Shown one piece after another: positions 1 to 10,240 of a stretch of 64,000 nucleotides of DNA. The stretch is from Adhaeribacter radiodurans (GTDB lineage Bacteria; Bacteroidota; Bacteroidia; Cytophagales; Hymenobacteraceae). Position 1 is the first letter of the stretch, and each line of letters begins with the position of its first letter. The translations under genes and the position numbers were made by a program. The notes under the pieces were generated by a model. The model made no database searches. It saw only the letters and a list, made by a program, of their open reading frames with translations, and was not told where the DNA came from. The stretch is taken from the NCBI RefSeq assembly GCF_014075995.1, contig NZ_CP055153.1:186001-250000 (forward strand). Reading direction: 5' to 3'.

Positions 1-38
1 ACCTCTTAACAGCAATTAATCAATATTCCCAAATCTAG

Positions 39-64
39 AAAGGGCACCCCTAAGGTGTCCTTTT
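39..64 (+). terminator. Rho-independent terminator of an upstream gene
   Basis: A 10-bp stem (AAAGGGCACC with GGTGTCCTTT, one G-T pair) has a short loop and is followed by a T-rich run. It probably ends a plus-strand gene lying before the window. The rest of 65-431 is AT-rich and holds no gene, RNA or clear promoter that I can support. Confidence 0.6.
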
Positions 65-431
65 GCTTTGAACTGTTTGCTAGCCGATTACCTTGGCATC
101 GGGTTTAAACTAAAAGAGAATTCCATTTTAAATTCTTATGTCGGTTGAATACAAAATATTCAATAAACTGGCTATCCAATAATCTTTTCTTAATGCAATT
201 TGTCTTTCTTATTTTTAAAAAGGTTGATAACCTGATCATACATTAGCCAATCCGGAGGCATAATGCTTAAGCTCCTTCAAAATTATTTTCCCATCTGTTT
301 CCAAGCTTCCAGCTTCTACTCCAAAATATTTTCATCAATTTTCATTTACATTATGCTTTTCAAATATTTTTATTCATTTTTCTGAAATAAATTCCAACAA
401 CTGTTTATTCAATTTGCTCAGTCTTATTCTT

Positions 432-1415
432 ATGAAAAAGAAAATTACCGTGGTTTCCGGATTACTGCTTATTAGTTTGGTATGCTTTAGCTTTTACAGC
501 AAAATAATGGCATCCTGGAAAGCGGTTACTCCGGAAAACTTACCTTTACCCCGGCACGAAAATGCCTTTGCCCGCGTGGGAGATTCCTTTTACCTGCTGG
601 GTGGTAGGCAAATAAAACCCGTTGAGCGATACGATACCAAGACCAATCGTTGGGAAAAACGGGCAGCTCCGCCCTTAGAAATGAGCCATTTTCAGGCAAT
701 AACTTTTAAAGACGAGATTTATGTGGTAGGCGCTTTTACGGGTGGCTATCCGCACGAAACGCCCATTCCGCGCATTTATATTTACAATCCCAAGCAAGAT
801 GCCTGGCGAGAAGGACCCGAAATCCCGGCAGATCGGCGGCGCGGTTCGGCTGGTGTAACGGTTTACCAGAACAAGATTTATGTAGTTTGCGGTATTACCG
901 ATGGTCATTGGGATGGCCAGGTAAGCTGGTTTGATGAATACAACCCCGCCACCAATACCTGGCGAAAACTACCCGATGCCCCCCGAACCCGCGACCACGT
1001 TTCAGTAGCCGTAGCCGATAACCAATTAGTAGTAGCGGGAGGCCGTCGGTCTACTGCCCGCGTTGATTCGGTACTGAATACGACTATTGCCCAGGTAGAC
1101 GTGTTTGATTTTAAAACGAATAAATGGCGTACTGCTCCGGCATCTCAAAATATTCCAACGCAGCGCGCTGGTTGTACGGCGGTTCCTTTGGGCAATAAGG
1201 TTATTATTATGGGTGGGGAAAGTCCGCAGTTGGTGTCGCATAACGAAACTGAAGCCTTTGATGTGAAAACCAATACCTGGCAAAAATTAGCTCCTATGCA
1301 AACCGGACGGCATGGCACGCAAGCGGTAGTTTATCAGAACAAAATATTTATTGCGGCCGGTTCGGGTAATCACGGAGGTGGCCCGGAACTGAATTCAATG
1401 GAAGTAATGGAGTAA
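432..1415 (+). CDS. Kelch-repeat beta-propeller protein, exported or membrane-anchored
   Basis: The protein has 327 residues when read from the ATG at 432; the reading frame could open at a TTG at 414, but MKKK followed by a hydrophobic stretch is the natural signal/anchor start. After residue ~30 come about six kelch blades, each with a hydrophobic strand ending in a Gly pair (for example FYLLGG, IYVVCG, LVVAGG, VIIMGG, IFIAAG) and followed by a W residue (NRWEK, NTWRK, NTWQK). Six blades close a propeller. Kelch propellers bind proteins or sugars, and some bacterial ones are sialate mutarotases or galactose-oxidase-like. No catalytic signature decides among these here. It stands alone upstream of glpK. 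Confidence 0.85.
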   Translation: MKKKITVVSGLLLISLVCFSFYSKIMASWKAVTPENLPLPRHENAFARVGDSFYLLGGRQIKPVERYDTKTNRWEKRAAPPLEMSHFQAITFKDEIYVVGAFTGGYPHETPIPRIYIYNPKQDAWREGPEIPADRRRGSAGVTVYQNKIYVVCGITDGHWDGQVSWFDEYNPATNTWRKLPDAPRTRDHVSVAVADNQLVVAGGRRSTARVDSVLNTTIAQVDVFDFKTNKWRTAPASQNIPTQRAGCTAVPLGNKVIIMGGESPQLVSHNETEAFDVKTNTWQKLAPMQTGRHGTQAVVYQNKIFIAAGSGNHGGGPELNSMEVME

Positions 1416-1566
1416 ACGTAGACTTTTAGTAAAAAATCAAGCTTCTGTTTAGGTAGCTAAGGATTGTAAAATATTTGATTAAGAGTTTGTAGTCAAGTAT
1501 TTAGTATAGAGTAAGTCTTACGTTTAATGCCTTAATACTTGTGTCTTTAATGCTAATCCGTTTTTT

Positions 1567-3078
1567 ATGAAAGAATATATCTTAGCCTTTGACCAAGGTA
1601 CTACCAGTTCACGAGCCATTGTATTTAACCGACAAGGACAAATTGTTTCCCTGGCTCAGAAAGAATTTAAGCAAATATATCCTCAGCCGGGTTGGGTAGA
1701 GCATGATCCAAGCGAAATTTGGTCGACGCAGGTGGGCGTTGCGGCCGAAGCAATATCTAAAGCTGGCCTACAGGCAACGGATATTGCTGCTATTGGCATT
1801 ACTAACCAACGGGAAACCACTGTAGTTTGGGACCGGCAAACGGGTAAAGTATTGTACAATGCCATTGTGTGGCAAGATCGGCGCACGGCAGAATTCTGCG
1901 ACGATTTAAAGTTAAGGGGTTACGAAGAATTAATACGGCAAAAAACGGGATTGGTAATTGATGCCTATTTTTCGGCTACTAAGATTTATTGGATATTGGC
2001 GAATGTGCCCGGCGCCCGCGAAAAAGCAGATGCCGGTCAGTTAGCCTTTGGAACGATCGATTCCTGGTTAATCTGGAATATGACAGGCCGGCAGGTTCAC
2101 GTAACCGATGTAACCAATGCTTCGCGCACGCTCTTATATAATATTCATACGCTTTCCTGGGACGAAGAATTGTTAGATTTGTTTCAAATACCTGCCAGTA
2201 TGTTGCCTGAGGTAAGATCGTCGAGTGAAGTAGTAGGAGAAACCAGTGCGGCTATGTTTGCTACCCGCATTCCTATTGCGGGTATTGCCGGCGACCAGCA
2301 AGCGGCTTTATTCGGGCAGATGTGTACCCAGCCAGGTATGGTAAAAAATACGTATGGTACCGGTTGTTTTATGCTCATGAACATTGGCGATAAACCCATT
2401 ATTTCTACCCATAAACTGGTAACTACTATTGCCTGGAAAATTAATGGGCAGGTAAACTACGCTTTAGAAGGCAGTATTTTTATTGCCGGGGCGGTAGTTC
2501 AATGGCTGCGCGATGGCCTGGGTCTCATTTCTACTTCGGCGGAAGTAGAGGATTTGGCTGGTGCGGTTACCAATAGCGAAGGGGTATATATGGTGCCGGC
2601 ATTTGCCGGTTTAGGGGCGCCTCACTGGAATCAACACGCGCGGGGCACTATCGTCGGGATGACGCGCGGTACCACTTCTGCTCACCTGGCCCGGGCCGCT
2701 CTGGAAAGCATTGCGTTTCAAACCCGCGAGGTATTAAAAGCTATGGAGGCAGATGCTAGTGTAAAAATTGCTGAATTGCGCGTAGATGGTGGGGCTACGG
2801 TTAATAATTTATTAATGCAGTTTCAGGCCAATATTTTAGGTGCGCAGGTAGTTCGCCCTGAAATTACTGAAGTTACTGCCAGTGGTGCTGCCTACCTAGC
2901 TGGGTTGGCAGTTGGCTTTTGGTCAGGCATAAACGATATTCAGCAACAATGGCAAGTAGAGCGGCGCTTTGAGCCGGAACCTGGTTTTTATTCAGATGAA
3001 ATGGTAAAAGGCTGGAAACGGGCGGTAAAAGCAGCTAAAGCCTGGGCCGAAGACGATGATCACGAGGACCATTTTTAA
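1567..3078 (+). CDS. glpK: Glycerol kinase
   Basis: Phosphorylates glycerol with ATP to sn-glycerol 3-phosphate in the cytoplasm. The 503-residue length is normal for GlpK. The FGGY-kinase phosphate loop [12 protein letters not shown] is near residue 9, the glycerol-binding [11 protein letters not shown] near 83, the IVWQDRR stretch near 99, and the second ATPase motif [14 protein letters not shown] near residue 408. The acidic C-terminal tail (EDDDHEDHF) is a peculiarity of this copy. The glycerol facilitator gene follows on the same strand after 343 bases, so uptake and trapping are probably linked. No glycerol 3-phosphate dehydrogenase is nearby. Confidence 0.97.
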   Translation: MKEYILAFDQGTTSSRAIVFNRQGQIVSLAQKEFKQIYPQPGWVEHDPSEIWSTQVGVAAEAISKAGLQATDIAAIGITNQRETTVVWDRQTGKVLYNAIVWQDRRTAEFCDDLKLRGYEELIRQKTGLVIDAYFSATKIYWILANVPGAREKADAGQLAFGTIDSWLIWNMTGRQVHVTDVTNASRTLLYNIHTLSWDEELLDLFQIPASMLPEVRSSSEVVGETSAAMFATRIPIAGIAGDQQAALFGQMCTQPGMVKNTYGTGCFMLMNIGDKPIISTHKLVTTIAWKINGQVNYALEGSIFIAGAVVQWLRDGLGLISTSAEVEDLAGAVTNSEGVYMVPAFAGLGAPHWNQHARGTIVGMTRGTTSAHLARAALESIAFQTREVLKAMEADASVKIAELRVDGGATVNNLLMQFQANILGAQVVRPEITEVTASGAAYLAGLAVGFWSGINDIQQQWQVERRFEPEPGFYSDEMVKGWKRAVKAAKAWAEDDDHEDHF

Positions 3079-3421
3079 GTTTCTGCAACTAAAGGAATAT
3101 CGGTTTATTTGCTGTTCAAACTTCTATTATTAGGGTTTTTGGAATACCTACTGCAATTCCTGTTGGTAGGTAATGGTCTTCTATGTATATTTTTTATCCA
3201 GCTAAATTTGATTGTACAAGTAATTCTGAAGCGATAGATTTTTATAGTTGCATTTAACTATTAACCTGATTAAATAGATTTTGCTTGTTCCCTGACATAA
3301 CAGGGCGAATAATTAAGTTCTAGCAATTTTAATGAATCGTTTATAATAGATTGATTCAGAGATTAGTCCGTTTTGTTTAAATTAACAAGAGTATTATTCA
3401 CTTAAAAGAAAATAATATAGC
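3079..3421 (+). other. AT-rich spacer between glpK and glpF
   Basis: 343 bases without a gene. I see no perfect Bacteroidota promoter and no clear terminator, so whether glpK and glpF share a transcript is open. Confidence 0.4.
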
Positions 3422-4150
3422 ATGTCCCCATTTACGGCTGAATTATTCGGAACCATGTTTGTGATTTTATTGGGCAACGGCGTGGTAGCTAACGTATTAT
3501 TGAAAGGAACCAAAGGGTATAATAGTGGCTGGCTGGTAATTACTACTGGTTGGGCTTTAGCGGTTTTTACCGGCGTAGTGGTGGCTGCTCCTTACAGTGG
3601 AGCGCATTTAAACCCGGTAGTTACCTTAGCTTTGGCTATTGCGGGTAAGTTTAACTGGGATCAGGTAGGTATGTTTATTTTGGCACAGATGCTGGGTGCT
3701 ATGCTGGGTGCACTGTTAGTGTGGCTGCTTTATAAATCTCATTTTGATAACACCGAAGATCCTTTATTACAACTGGCGGCTTTTAGTACCAGTCCGGCTA
3801 TCCGGCATCCCTGGGCTAATTTGTTCAGCGAAGCAGTGGGTACTTTTGTGTTAATTTTTGTAATTTTTTACGTTACTAACCCTGAAATGGGCACCGATAA
3901 AACGCCTATTGGAATGGGGTCTTTAGGAGCAATTCCGGTTGCTTTCCTGGTTTGGGGAATTGGCTTAAGTTTAGGCGGTCCTACCGGTTACGCCATTAAC
4001 CCAGCGCGCGACTTAGGGCCAAGAATTGTACATGCGCTCATTCCTATCAAAAATAAATGCCACAGCGATTGGCGCTACGCCTGGGTTCCTGTTGCTGGTC
4101 CGGTACTAGGGGCTTGTGTAGCTGCTATTCTGTATTTGCAGTTAAAATAA
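3422..4150 (+). CDS. glpF: Glycerol uptake facilitator (MIP/aquaporin family)
   Basis: A 242-residue membrane channel with about six TM helices and the two half-helix signatures of the MIP family: HLNPVVTLAL near residue 62 and the second at AINPARDLGPR near residue 190. The Asp after NPAR is typical of glycerol-conducting aquaglyceroporins. The first motif reads NPV instead of NPA. Placement after glpK supports glycerol as the substrate. Confidence 0.93.
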   Translation: MSPFTAELFGTMFVILLGNGVVANVLLKGTKGYNSGWLVITTGWALAVFTGVVVAAPYSGAHLNPVVTLALAIAGKFNWDQVGMFILAQMLGAMLGALLVWLLYKSHFDNTEDPLLQLAAFSTSPAIRHPWANLFSEAVGTFVLIFVIFYVTNPEMGTDKTPIGMGSLGAIPVAFLVWGIGLSLGGPTGYAINPARDLGPRIVHALIPIKNKCHSDWRYAWVPVAGPVLGACVAAILYLQLK

Positions 4151-4307
4151 TAAACTACCATTTAGTAAGTTTAAAAATAAAGCGTTATCCGAAACAGATA
4201 CTTTTTACAGCAAGCTTCAGGCAAATAAAAGCCATTAGGATGCGAGGCAAGCAAGTGTAAGGTTACCTGCTTATTTTTAGTTTACCCTAAAATTCTGAAT
4301 CTAATAC

Positions 4308-5339
4308 ATGAAAAATTTGAATAAGGTAAGCTTTATTTTCTTGCTTCAGATGGTTCTTTGGCTTCCGTTTAGCAGTTTAGTTGCTTTAGCCCAGGAGAAA
4401 ACGTTTACGAACCCGCTGGTGGCAGAAGGTCCCGATCCCTGGGCTTATAAACATACCGATGGCAATTATTATTTTATGTCAACCGGAGGGAATAAGCTCT
4501 CTATTTGGAAATCAAAAAACTTAAGCGGAATAAAACAAGCTAGTCCTAAAGTAGTCTGGATACCACCCGCTACCGGGCCGAATAGTAAGGATATATGGGC
4601 CCCCGAGATTCATTTCTTAGATGGTAAATGGTACATTTATTACACCGCCACCGATAAACAGAATCCGGGCGACAAAACGCGTTATGTTTTTGTACTAGAA
4701 AATTCAGGCGATGACCCACTTACCGGCACCTGGCTGGATAAAGGCAAAGTAAATACAAATTATTCCGGCTTAGATGGATCCGTATTTGAGCATCGGGGGA
4801 AACGCTATTTTATGTATTCGGCGTATGTTGGGCCACAGAGCCGGTTATTTATTGCCGAAATGAAAAACCCTTGGACCATTAGTGCAAAGCAAGTAGAAAT
4901 TGCTAAACCCACCTTTGCCTGGGAAAAATTTAATGACCGCGAAATTTTGGAAGGACCACAATTTTTAAAAGGTAAAAAAGGTACGGTGCATATAATTTAT
5001 TCGGCTAGCGCTTGCTGGGACGATAACTATGCTTTGGGCATGCTTACTGCCATTGATGAAAGCGATTTATTACCAGAGGCTGCCTGGCAGAAATCGCCGG
5101 AGCCGGTTTTTAAAGCTTCCAAAGAGAATAGTGTGTACGGTCCCGGTCATAATAGCTTCACAAAATCGCCGGATGGGAAAGAAGATTGGATTGTATACCA
5201 CGCTAAATCGATGGCTAATGGCGAGTGCAGCGGCCGGAGTACCCGCATTCAGAAATTTACCTGGAAAACAGATGGCATCCCTGATTTTGGCACGCCTCTG
5301 TCAACAGCAACGCTTATAGTAAAACCTTCCGGCGAGTAA
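4308..5339 (+). CDS. Secreted glycoside hydrolase family 43 protein
   Basis: A 343-residue protein with a signal peptide (residues 1-28, cut after LVALAQ) and a five-bladed GH43 catalytic domain. The general-base Asp is in GPDPWAY (near residue 43), followed by IWAPEIHF. The pKa-modulating Asp is in LDGSVFE (near 154) and the acid Glu in ILEGPQFLKG (near 212). GPGHNSF near 287 is also typical. GH43 enzymes attack alpha-L-arabinofuranosides and beta-xylosides. The exact substrate cannot be read. It is followed after 58 bases by a second GH43 gene, probably in one transcript. Confidence 0.92.
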   Translation: MKNLNKVSFIFLLQMVLWLPFSSLVALAQEKTFTNPLVAEGPDPWAYKHTDGNYYFMSTGGNKLSIWKSKNLSGIKQASPKVVWIPPATGPNSKDIWAPEIHFLDGKWYIYYTATDKQNPGDKTRYVFVLENSGDDPLTGTWLDKGKVNTNYSGLDGSVFEHRGKRYFMYSAYVGPQSRLFIAEMKNPWTISAKQVEIAKPTFAWEKFNDREILEGPQFLKGKKGTVHIIYSASACWDDNYALGMLTAIDESDLLPEAAWQKSPEPVFKASKENSVYGPGHNSFTKSPDGKEDWIVYHAKSMANGECSGRSTRIQKFTWKTDGIPDFGTPLSTATLIVKPSGE

Positions 5340-5397
5340 AAAGCTATTAAATCAGTTTCTGATCTGGTTAAATAAAAAAGTAAAAACTCCCTTACTC

Positions 5398-6453
5398 ATG
5401 CAGCATTCTTTATTTACTAAATCTTTATTTTTACTAGCAGCATTTATTTTTTGCTTTTTAATAAATTCGGAAGTTGTATGGGCGCAGGCCGGAACGGCTA
5501 TCAACAGCAATCCAAAAGTAACTTACCAGAATCCGGTTTTTAATCACGATTTTCCCGACCCCAATTTAGTGCAGGGGACAGACGGCTATTATTACGCTTA
5601 TTCTACTCAAGCCGACTGGCGAAAAGATAATTTTGGCGGCCCTTACGTTATTCCTATTCTGCGTTCTAAAGATTTAGTAAATTGGGAAGTAGTTGGACCT
5701 GCGCTAGCTCAAAAACCAGATTGGAAAGAACAAGGTGGTATTTGGGCCCCTGATGCCGTTTATTACAAAGGCAAGTATTACCTGTATTATTCTTTTTCCA
5801 CCTGGGGCGATCCCAATCCGGGCATTGGAGTGGCGGTAGCTGACAAACCCGAAGGTCCTTTTACCGATCATGGCAAACTGTTTTTGAGTAAAGAAGTAGG
5901 CGTGGATAATTCTATTGATGCCTTTTTCTTTGAAGATAAAGGTACTCCTTATTTAATCTGGGGAAGTTTTCACGGAATTTACGGCATCCAACTATCAGGA
6001 GACGGTACTCAGATAAAAGGTGAAAAATTTCAAATGGCGGGTACTGATTACGAAGGATCGCTGATTTATAAGAAAGGTAAATTTTATTACTATTTAGGGT
6101 CGACAGGTACCTGCTGCGAAGGCGAAAAAAGTACTTATGAAGTAAAGGTAGGGCGCGCTAAAAAATTTAAAGGTCCTTACTTAGATAAGAACGGCAAGCC
6201 GCTGCTGGAAAATGGTGGTACCCGCTTGTTGCAAAAAAATGTTGGAACTTCAGGTTTTGTTGGCCCGGGTCATAATGGCGATATTATTCAGGATAAAGCC
6301 GGCCAAACCTGGATGCTGTACCACGGGTTCAGAAAAGATAGCCCAAAAACCGGCAGAGTAATGCTACTTGATAAAATTAAATGGCAACGAAAATGGCCCG
6401 TAATGGAAACCGGACAACCTACTATTACTCCGCAAGCGGCACCGGTATTTTAG
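5398..6453 (+). CDS. Secreted GH43 glycoside hydrolase, arabinanase-like
   Basis: 351 residues with a signal peptide ending at VWAQA (about residue 31). GH43 landmarks are FPDPNLVQG (base Asp), IWAPDAVYYKGKYYLYYS, NSIDAFFFED (modulator Asp) and YEGSLIYKKG (acid Glu), plus a late GFVGPGHNG. The order resembles endo-arabinanase/arabinofuranosidase branches of GH43, but that subclass is an inference. It is distinct in sequence from the preceding GH43, so the pair is not a recent duplication. Confidence 0.92.
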   Translation: MQHSLFTKSLFLLAAFIFCFLINSEVVWAQAGTAINSNPKVTYQNPVFNHDFPDPNLVQGTDGYYYAYSTQADWRKDNFGGPYVIPILRSKDLVNWEVVGPALAQKPDWKEQGGIWAPDAVYYKGKYYLYYSFSTWGDPNPGIGVAVADKPEGPFTDHGKLFLSKEVGVDNSIDAFFFEDKGTPYLIWGSFHGIYGIQLSGDGTQIKGEKFQMAGTDYEGSLIYKKGKFYYYLGSTGTCCEGEKSTYEVKVGRAKKFKGPYLDKNGKPLLENGGTRLLQKNVGTSGFVGPGHNGDIIQDKAGQTWMLYHGFRKDSPKTGRVMLLDKIKWQRKWPVMETGQPTITPQAAPVF

Positions 6454-6473
6454 AAAAAACAAAAAGAACAGAT

Positions 6474-6506
6474 AATTAGAAAGCAGCACATTGCTTTCTT
6501 AATTTT
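6474..6506. terminator. Bidirectional hairpin between convergent genes
   Basis: AATTAGAAAGCA and TGCTTTCTTAATT form a stem with an A-rich 5' flank and T-rich 3' flank. It sits between the plus-strand GH43 gene and the minus-strand GH88 gene and could end both transcripts. Confidence 0.65.
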
Positions 6507-6555
6507 AAGTTAAATACCAATCATAAATTAAACTACTATAAAAAGAGTTCTTCTT

Positions 6556-8856
6556 TTACAGCCGCATTAAAACCACACTACTTTTTTGCTTCTCCGTTAC
6601 AATTTGTAGATAATAAACGCCACTCGCCGACATTTGACTCGAGAAATCAAATTTTAAAGTGTTTGTCGGTTCAGTTAAGTTGATTTCGCCAGTAGTTAAT
6701 TGAGCACCAGTGGTTGATTTAAGAATATACGTTATTTTACCTTCCCACGGTATTATTTGATTTACTTGAATATAGCCGTTGCTAGTAGGAGTAGGATATG
6801 CTGTTATATGCGCAAGAGCGCTAGAAGCTACGCTATTTATCATACTAAAAGGAATAATTAACGGGGTACCAGCCGTTCCTCCACCATTTGGTGCTGAGTA
6901 AGGGGTTGCGGTTAACGTATAATTCCCAGGAACAGGTACCCAGACGTTAGAACTGCTGCCAGAATCCCCGAATAAAGTATATGGCACTCTCGATTCAGTA
7001 GAATTCCATACTTGGGCACCGCTTAAGTTAAATACTACACTACCTACTGTTGTTGGATTAGTAATGGCCTGGATGTTTAGATTATCGGGTAAGTTGACCA
7101 GGTTCAAAACAAAATTATTCGTAATGGTACTTATTGGCTGATTAGAATCGGCATTTATTAAGTTAAAGCTAACTACTTGCTGCCCGGCTACCGCTGTAAA
7201 TTGAGCTACAATAGTTTTATTACTGGTCATGCTTACCGGGAGCGGATTAGTAGTGCCGGCGGCATCATCGCTCCAACCGGTAAATTGAAAACCAGAGGCA
7301 GGAGTAGCGGTTAATGTAACTGTACTGCCACTAGTGTAGCTGGCCTGATTGGGGCTTTTTGTTACTGTACCGCTACCTATTGTAGTTACCGTTAAAGTAT
7401 AAGTTGGAATAGGAGTAACAGTTATGGTAACTGCCTGCACATCCGCTAACATAGGCGAGCCGTTATCGGTTACCTGAACGAAAAATGTAAATGTTCCGGC
7501 TTGAGTAGGTGTCCAGCTAAATGCTCCGGTGGCCGAATGAATAGTAGCGCCTGCCGGAGCATTTACTAATGAATAAGTTTTAATCTGATTGGCATTGGCA
7601 TCGGATGTTGTAGCTGTAAAACTTAAATTCTGACCAACGTTTATAGTTCGATTACTAATACCATTTAATTGCGGGGCAATATTTGTTTCTTTCTTGCGCA
7701 AAAGGGCTTCCAAATAGTAATAATCAGCATAAATTAAGGGTGCATCTATCTCACTATGAGCAGGTTTGTGGCCAGTACTGTGTAGTAAAATAAAGCCCCG
7801 ATTTTCTCCTTTTGGTGAAGTATATAAATTAGCCAGACTGGTTACTATCTTATCTGCAGCAGCCCGGTAAGTACTTCCTTGAGAACTATATGTACTTAAT
7901 TCGTAAAGAGCCGAAGCCATTATTGCGGCAGCCGAAGCATCGCGGGGTTCATTCGGAATAAGCGGCGCATCATAATCCCAATAAGGTACTAAATCGGTGG
8001 GTAAGCGGGGATGATTTAAAATGAAAGAGGCAATTCTCTGCGCATGAATTAAGTAAATGGGGTTTTTAGTTTCGCGGTAGCACATAGTGTAGCCGTACAA
8101 TCCCCAGGCTTGCCCCCGCGCCCAGGCTGATTGATCGCTATAACCTTGATGGGTGTTTTTCTGGCGGACTTGCCCGGTCACAGGGTCGTAATCGACAACG
8201 TGCCAGGAACTGTAATCGGCCCGGAAGTGGTTTTTAAGCGTTGTAGCAGCATGACTATCCGCAATGCGATAGAAAGTAGAGTCTCCGGTTAAACGGGTAG
8301 CGGCAAATAGTAATTCCAGGTTCATCAGGTTATCAATGATAACCGGAAAAGGCCATTTATTGGAAGAATCCCAGGATTGTATACAGCCTACCTTTGGGTT
8401 AAAGCGAGTAGCTAATGATTTTGCCGCCTGAATAATAACATTGCGATACGAGGCCGATTGGGTTAAACGATAGCCCGCTCCATAACTGCTGTAAATTTTA
8501 AAACCTACATCGTGGGTTTCGGTATTAAATTGCTCCGGCGCCAGCAGCGAAGTAAAAGATTGAGCTTGGGTTAACCAATAAGGATCCTGTGTATATTCAT
8601 ACAAAAACCATAAATTACCCGGAAAAAAGCCGCTGGTCCAGTCTTTGGCCGGAATAAGTTTTAGTTCGTTGGTAGAGGTAAGAGAACGAGGTAACAATAA
8701 GTCGGGCTGGGTGGGAGTTTGAGCCTGTCCTACTTCCTGTATAATAAGTTTAGTTTGATTTTGCGCATGTGTAATAGCCTGAGTTATATCTATCTGCGCC
8801 TTAGCGGTTACCGACGAAATAAAAAATAACAAAAACCAGGTAAGCTTGTAATTCAT
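6556..8856 (-). CDS. Secreted GH88 hydrolase with InlB-type repeat and T9SS sorting tail
   Basis: 766 residues. Signal peptide at 1-20; GH88 (unsaturated glucuronyl hydrolase-type) domain at ~45-390 with KDWTSGFFPG, HDVGFKIYSS and IIDNLMNLELL carrying the usual Asp pair, and RGQAWGLYGY. A putative Ig/cadherin-like domain follows at ~395-480. Next is one InlB/Listeria-Bacteroides beta-grasp repeat at ~485-555 (GSGTV, then GFQFTGWSDD), a spacer domain, and a C-terminal type IX secretion sorting domain at ~685-766 with the conserved VYYLQI strand. It would be exported by T9SS and act on unsaturated uronate oligosaccharides. It converges on the GH43 pair, which fits a pectin/hemicellulose locus. 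Confidence 0.93.
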   Translation of the reverse strand: MNYKLTWFLLFFISSVTAKAQIDITQAITHAQNQTKLIIQEVGQAQTPTQPDLLLPRSLTSTNELKLIPAKDWTSGFFPGNLWFLYEYTQDPYWLTQAQSFTSLLAPEQFNTETHDVGFKIYSSYGAGYRLTQSASYRNVIIQAAKSLATRFNPKVGCIQSWDSSNKWPFPVIIDNLMNLELLFAATRLTGDSTFYRIADSHAATTLKNHFRADYSSWHVVDYDPVTGQVRQKNTHQGYSDQSAWARGQAWGLYGYTMCYRETKNPIYLIHAQRIASFILNHPRLPTDLVPYWDYDAPLIPNEPRDASAAAIMASALYELSTYSSQGSTYRAAADKIVTSLANLYTSPKGENRGFILLHSTGHKPAHSEIDAPLIYADYYYLEALLRKKETNIAPQLNGISNRTINVGQNLSFTATTSDANANQIKTYSLVNAPAGATIHSATGAFSWTPTQAGTFTFFVQVTDNGSPMLADVQAVTITVTPIPTYTLTVTTIGSGTVTKSPNQASYTSGSTVTLTATPASGFQFTGWSDDAAGTTNPLPVSMTSNKTIVAQFTAVAGQQVVSFNLINADSNQPISTITNNFVLNLVNLPDNLNIQAITNPTTVGSVVFNLSGAQVWNSTESRVPYTLFGDSGSSSNVWVPVPGNYTLTATPYSAPNGGGTAGTPLIIPFSMINSVASSALAHITAYPTPTSNGYIQVNQIIPWEGKITYILKSTTGAQLTTGEINLTEPTNTLKFDFSSQMSASGVYYLQIVTEKQKSSVVLMRL

Positions 8857-9444
8857 AGCTTTAAAATAGTGATTGGAAGAATAGCGGTAAGTATTAATTC
8901 AGACAAGTTTTGTCCTTTTTACAAAACCATATATGGTCTTATAACAAAGTTCGGAGAATAAGTAAATACATCGGGTTTTAAATCAATTTAGCTAAGAATT
9001 ACTTGTACTTACCAAGTGTTTGGTATATAGCAAAAATACAATTAAATATTTAAATCTAAACTTCTTGGCTCTTAAAGAAATTTAAACCAAATTTTGGGTT
9101 ATTAGTTCCTTGTTATCAACTTCTAACCAGATAACTTCACTTGAATATTTAAAAATATTCTTTGTTAAGAATACGGCAATATTATAAAAAAAGAAAAATT
9201 AGTTGGTAATAGTGAGCTGATTACACAAATATTTGAAAAAAAGGTATAAAAGTTGTTACTTACAGCATTACCCATAAATAATGTAACTACTTAATTAACT
9301 TACTGGTATATACTATTAACTTGTTGACTGATTCTCAGGGGAGTACTAGTGATTTCACCTTTTGGTTAAGCAAAAACCAACTATTTAGGGTCTGGTTATA
9401 GTAAAAAAAATAAATTGAATACCTCCATACACGTAAAAATTAAA
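8857..9444. other. AT-rich intergenic region with a small palindrome
   Basis: 588 bases between the divergent GH88 and cytochrome genes. It holds a perfect 12-bp palindrome ACCATATATGGT at 8926-8937, about 70 bases before the GH88 start, and next to it ACAAGTTTTGT at 8903-8913. An operator for the GH88 gene is possible but unproven. I see no gene. Confidence 0.35.
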
Positions 9445-9843
9445 ATGAAAAAAGTGACCAATTATTTTAAGACTGCTGCTTTAGCCGCAGTGCTATTAGC
9501 TTCGTCGGCGGCTTACGCGGCAACTGGCGCACCGGTACAAGGCTCGGCTAACTTAAAAGGTAAGGCCCTGATGGATAAAAGTGATTGTAATGCCTGCCAT
9601 CAGTTAGAAGTAAAAGTAGTAGGCCCTGCTTTTAAGGATATTGCTAAAAAATATAAAACTGATAAAACTGCCTTAAACAAGCTATCTGATAAAATTATTA
9701 AAGGTGGCGCTGGTAGCTGGGGTGATATTCCAATGGCTCCGCACCCACAAATTTCTAAAGCTGATGCTACAGAAATGGTTAAATATATTTTGTCGTTAGC
9801 ACCAGCGGGAACAACCGGTAAACCTGCAGCCAAGAAAAGCTAA
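9445..9843 (+). CDS. Small periplasmic class I cytochrome c
   Basis: 132 residues from the ATG at 9445. An upstream TTG at 9415 opens the frame but would place ten residues before the lysine-rich start of the signal peptide, so the ATG is preferred. The signal peptide ends near AYAAT. One haem site, CNACH, lies at about residue 42, and the distal methionine is probably in IPMAPH near 94, as in cytochrome c-551/c-552. The C-terminus is Ala/Gly/Lys-rich. It is an electron carrier whose partner is not in the window. Confidence 0.9.
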   Translation: MKKVTNYFKTAALAAVLLASSAAYAATGAPVQGSANLKGKALMDKSDCNACHQLEVKVVGPAFKDIAKKYKTDKTALNKLSDKIIKGGAGSWGDIPMAPHPQISKADATEMVKYILSLAPAGTTGKPAAKKS

Positions 9844-9862
9844 TTAATGCTTTAAGCCCAAC

Positions 9863-9897
9863 AAAAAGGCCGGTGACCATACGTTACCGGCCTTTTT
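9863..9897 (+). terminator. Rho-independent terminator of the cytochrome c gene
   Basis: A strong GC stem (GGCCGGTGAC with GTTACCGGCC, one wobble pair) is flanked by five A and five T. It lies 20 bases after the cytochrome stop codon. Confidence 0.9.
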
Positions 9898-9915
9898 ATT
9901 TTTAATCACTATATT

Positions 9916-9955
9916 ATTTACTCAAACACTACCATATTTACTCAAACACTACCAT
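9916..9955. repeat. Perfect 20-bp tandem duplication
   Basis: ATTTACTCAAACACTACCAT occurs twice head to tail. The surrounding space (9898-10240) has no convincing gene; a 66-residue frame at 10044-10244 lacks family features and is probably chance. Confidence 0.85.
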
Positions 9956-10240
9956 CGTTTTAATGGAATAATTGTTTGCCGATTTGAGCAGTTCAAGTAA
10001 TCTTAATTTTTGGTATTGAGAATAAAAAAATGGCGCTCATTTAGTGCAGACACGATTACTGAATGTTAATTTTTTAATGTTTTGGTTTCTAGTGGCCTAT
10101 ACAAAAGCAAAATCTTTAAAAAATATTGATAATCCTGGTCTTATTAAACAACTTTGGCGTATCTGGATTAGTAAGTTGCGCCGGAAAAGCAATCTATCCA
10201 GAATGCTAATTGCCAAAAAGCGAAACAACGAAAAGCTACT

